Positions 4,899 to 5,661 of a stretch of 5,661 bases of DNA are shown piece by piece (within the stretch, counting starts at the first letter, position 1; each line of letters opens with the position of its first letter). The notes beneath the pieces were generated by a model that was not told the DNA's origin, made no database searches, and saw only the letters and a list, made by a program, of their open reading frames with translations. The position numbers and the translations under genes were made by a program. The stretch spans positions 1-5,661 of the forward strand of contig RFKI01000255.1 in assembly GCA_003694355.1 (NCBI GenBank). Reading direction: 5' to 3'. This stretch comes from Bdellovibrio sp. GTDB taxonomy: Bacteria; Bdellovibrionota; Bdellovibrionia; Bdellovibrionales; UBA1609.

Positions 4899-5661
4899 AT
4901 TGGGGCGACTCGAGGATGGCTGTAACGCCCATGCCTCCTCCTGTACAAATAGAAATCAGTCCTCTGGCTCCTTTCTTTTGGGATAGAAGCTTGGCAAGAC
5001 CAGCAATAATGCGAGCTCCTGTGGCCGCAAAAGGGTGACCTAAAGCAACACTGCCACCTTTAACATTGAGCTTGTTGCGGTCAATGGAGCCCAAGGGACG
5101 ATCCAAGCCTAACTTGTTTTTGCAGAAGGACTCTGATTCCCAAGCTTTGAGCGTGCAAAGCACTTGAGCAGCAAAAGCTTCATGGATTTCGTAAAAGTCA
5201 AAGTCTTGAAGTTGAAGGCCTGCTTTTTGAAGCATGCGGGGGACAGCATAGGCTGGAGCCATGAGCAACCCTTCTTCATGAATGAAGTCCACAGCAGCCA
5301 CTTCACAGTGAGTTAGGTAGGCCTGAATGGGGAGATGGTGTTCCTGGGCCCAAGATTCTGAGGCTAATAAAACACAAGCAGCGCCATCAGTGAGAGGCGA
5401 GCTATTAGCTGCCGTGAGAGTGCCTTTTTCAGAACGTTCAAAAACTGGTTTTAGTTTGGCCATTTTCTCCAAAGAAGTGTCTGGACGAACATTATTGTCT
5501 TGGGACAATCCTTTAAAGGGATAGAGAAGGTCTTTATAAAATCCCTCTTCATAGGCTGCAGCGGCTTTTTTATGGCTTTCCAGAGCTAATTGATCTTGCT
5601 CTTCCCGGGGGATTTTCCACTCTTGAGCCATGAGCTCACAGCTTTCTCCCATGCTTAGACC
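4897..5661 (-). CDS. fadI: Acetyl-CoA C-acyltransferase (FadI-type thiolase), C-terminal part; 5' end beyond the right edge
   Basis: Thiolases cleave 3-ketoacyl-CoA with CoA to release acetyl-CoA in the last step of fatty acid beta-oxidation. About 254 C-terminal codons are visible, against roughly 430 expected, and the frame stays open to the edge, where the sequence reads GLSMGESCELMA, matching the GLxMGxTAE region of the family. An ATG at 5652-5650 is therefore an internal methionine. Visible motifs, counted from that methionine, are DNNVRPDTSLEKMAKLKP (52-69), TAANSSPLTDGAA (80-92), HEAFAAQ (157-163) with one active-site histidine, GHPFAATGAR (205-214) with the second histidine, and CTGGGMG (236-242) with the general-acid cysteine. 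The nucleophilic cysteine lies in the missing N-terminal part. Subfamily choice rests on remembered resemblance to E. coli FadI (NNxR and HEAFAAQ features); a general acetyl-CoA acetyltransferase is the alternative. Nothing follows it on its strand, so it ends its operon; a fadJ-like partner could only lie outside the window. Confidence 0.88.
   Translation of the reverse strand, partial: GLSMGESCELMAQEWKIPREEQDQLALESHKKAAAAYEEGFYKDLLYPFKGLSQDNNVRPDTSLEKMAKLKPVFERSEKGTLTAANSSPLTDGAACVLLASESWAQEHHLPIQAYLTHCEVAAVDFIHEEGLLMAPAYAVPRMLQKAGLQLQDFDFYEIHEAFAAQVLCTLKAWESESFCKNKLGLDRPLGSIDRNKLNVKGGSVALGHPFAATGARIIAGLAKLLSQKKGARGLISICTGGGMGVTAILESPQ

Noticed and set aside
4706..4948. Minus-strand open frame of 80 codons opposite L31
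   Set aside because: It is antisense to the clear L31 gene, overlaps the thiolase end and shows no family resemblance.

Overview
The window carries four complete protein genes plus the visible parts of two more that run off its edges. It looks like an ordinary bacterial chromosome segment with tight spacing, Shine-Dalgarno sites and low-to-moderate GC judged by eye. I see no rRNA, tRNA, CRISPR array, insertion sequence or phage gene. The mix suggests a Gram-negative bacterium, possibly Bdellovibrionota or another former deltaproteobacterial lineage: a FadI-type thiolase, a zinc-independent L31, and a signalling protein joining a cyclic-nucleotide-binding domain to a pseudo-receiver and a GHKL ATPase. 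This placement rests on remembered gene character only and is tentative.

Layout. From 2597 leftward on the minus strand lie a glutamine-synthetase-family ligase (2597-1221) and, 24 bp later, an iron-dependent alcohol dehydrogenase (1196-18). The dehydrogenase stop overlaps a possible start of a third gene that leaves the window at base 1. A 160-bp divergent intergenic region (2598-2757) holds a perfect 12-bp palindrome and a plausible minus-strand promoter. On the plus strand follow the 596-residue signalling protein (2758-4548) and the type B ribosomal protein L31 gene (4628-4876). The 79-bp gap between them holds a repeated TTTGCGT/GACGC motif. At the right edge the 3' part of a thiolase gene on the minus strand (5661-4897) converges on L31, with only 20 bp between the stop codons.

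How the genes may work together. The ligase lacks the ammonia-site signature of true glutamine synthetases. With an alcohol/aldehyde oxidoreductase in the same apparent operon, it fits a gamma-glutamylation route for using an amine or amino alcohol; the substrate is unknown. The signalling protein appears to act in the cytoplasm, and two of its three sensory or catalytic modules have lost a canonical key residue. L31 and the thiolase are housekeeping and fatty-acid degradation functions with no visible link to the rest.

The most interesting item is the signalling protein: a cyclic-nucleotide-binding fold without the phosphate-binding arginine, a long coiled coil, a receiver without its phospho-acceptor aspartate, and an apparently intact RsbW/histidine-kinase-type ATP-binding domain in one chain.
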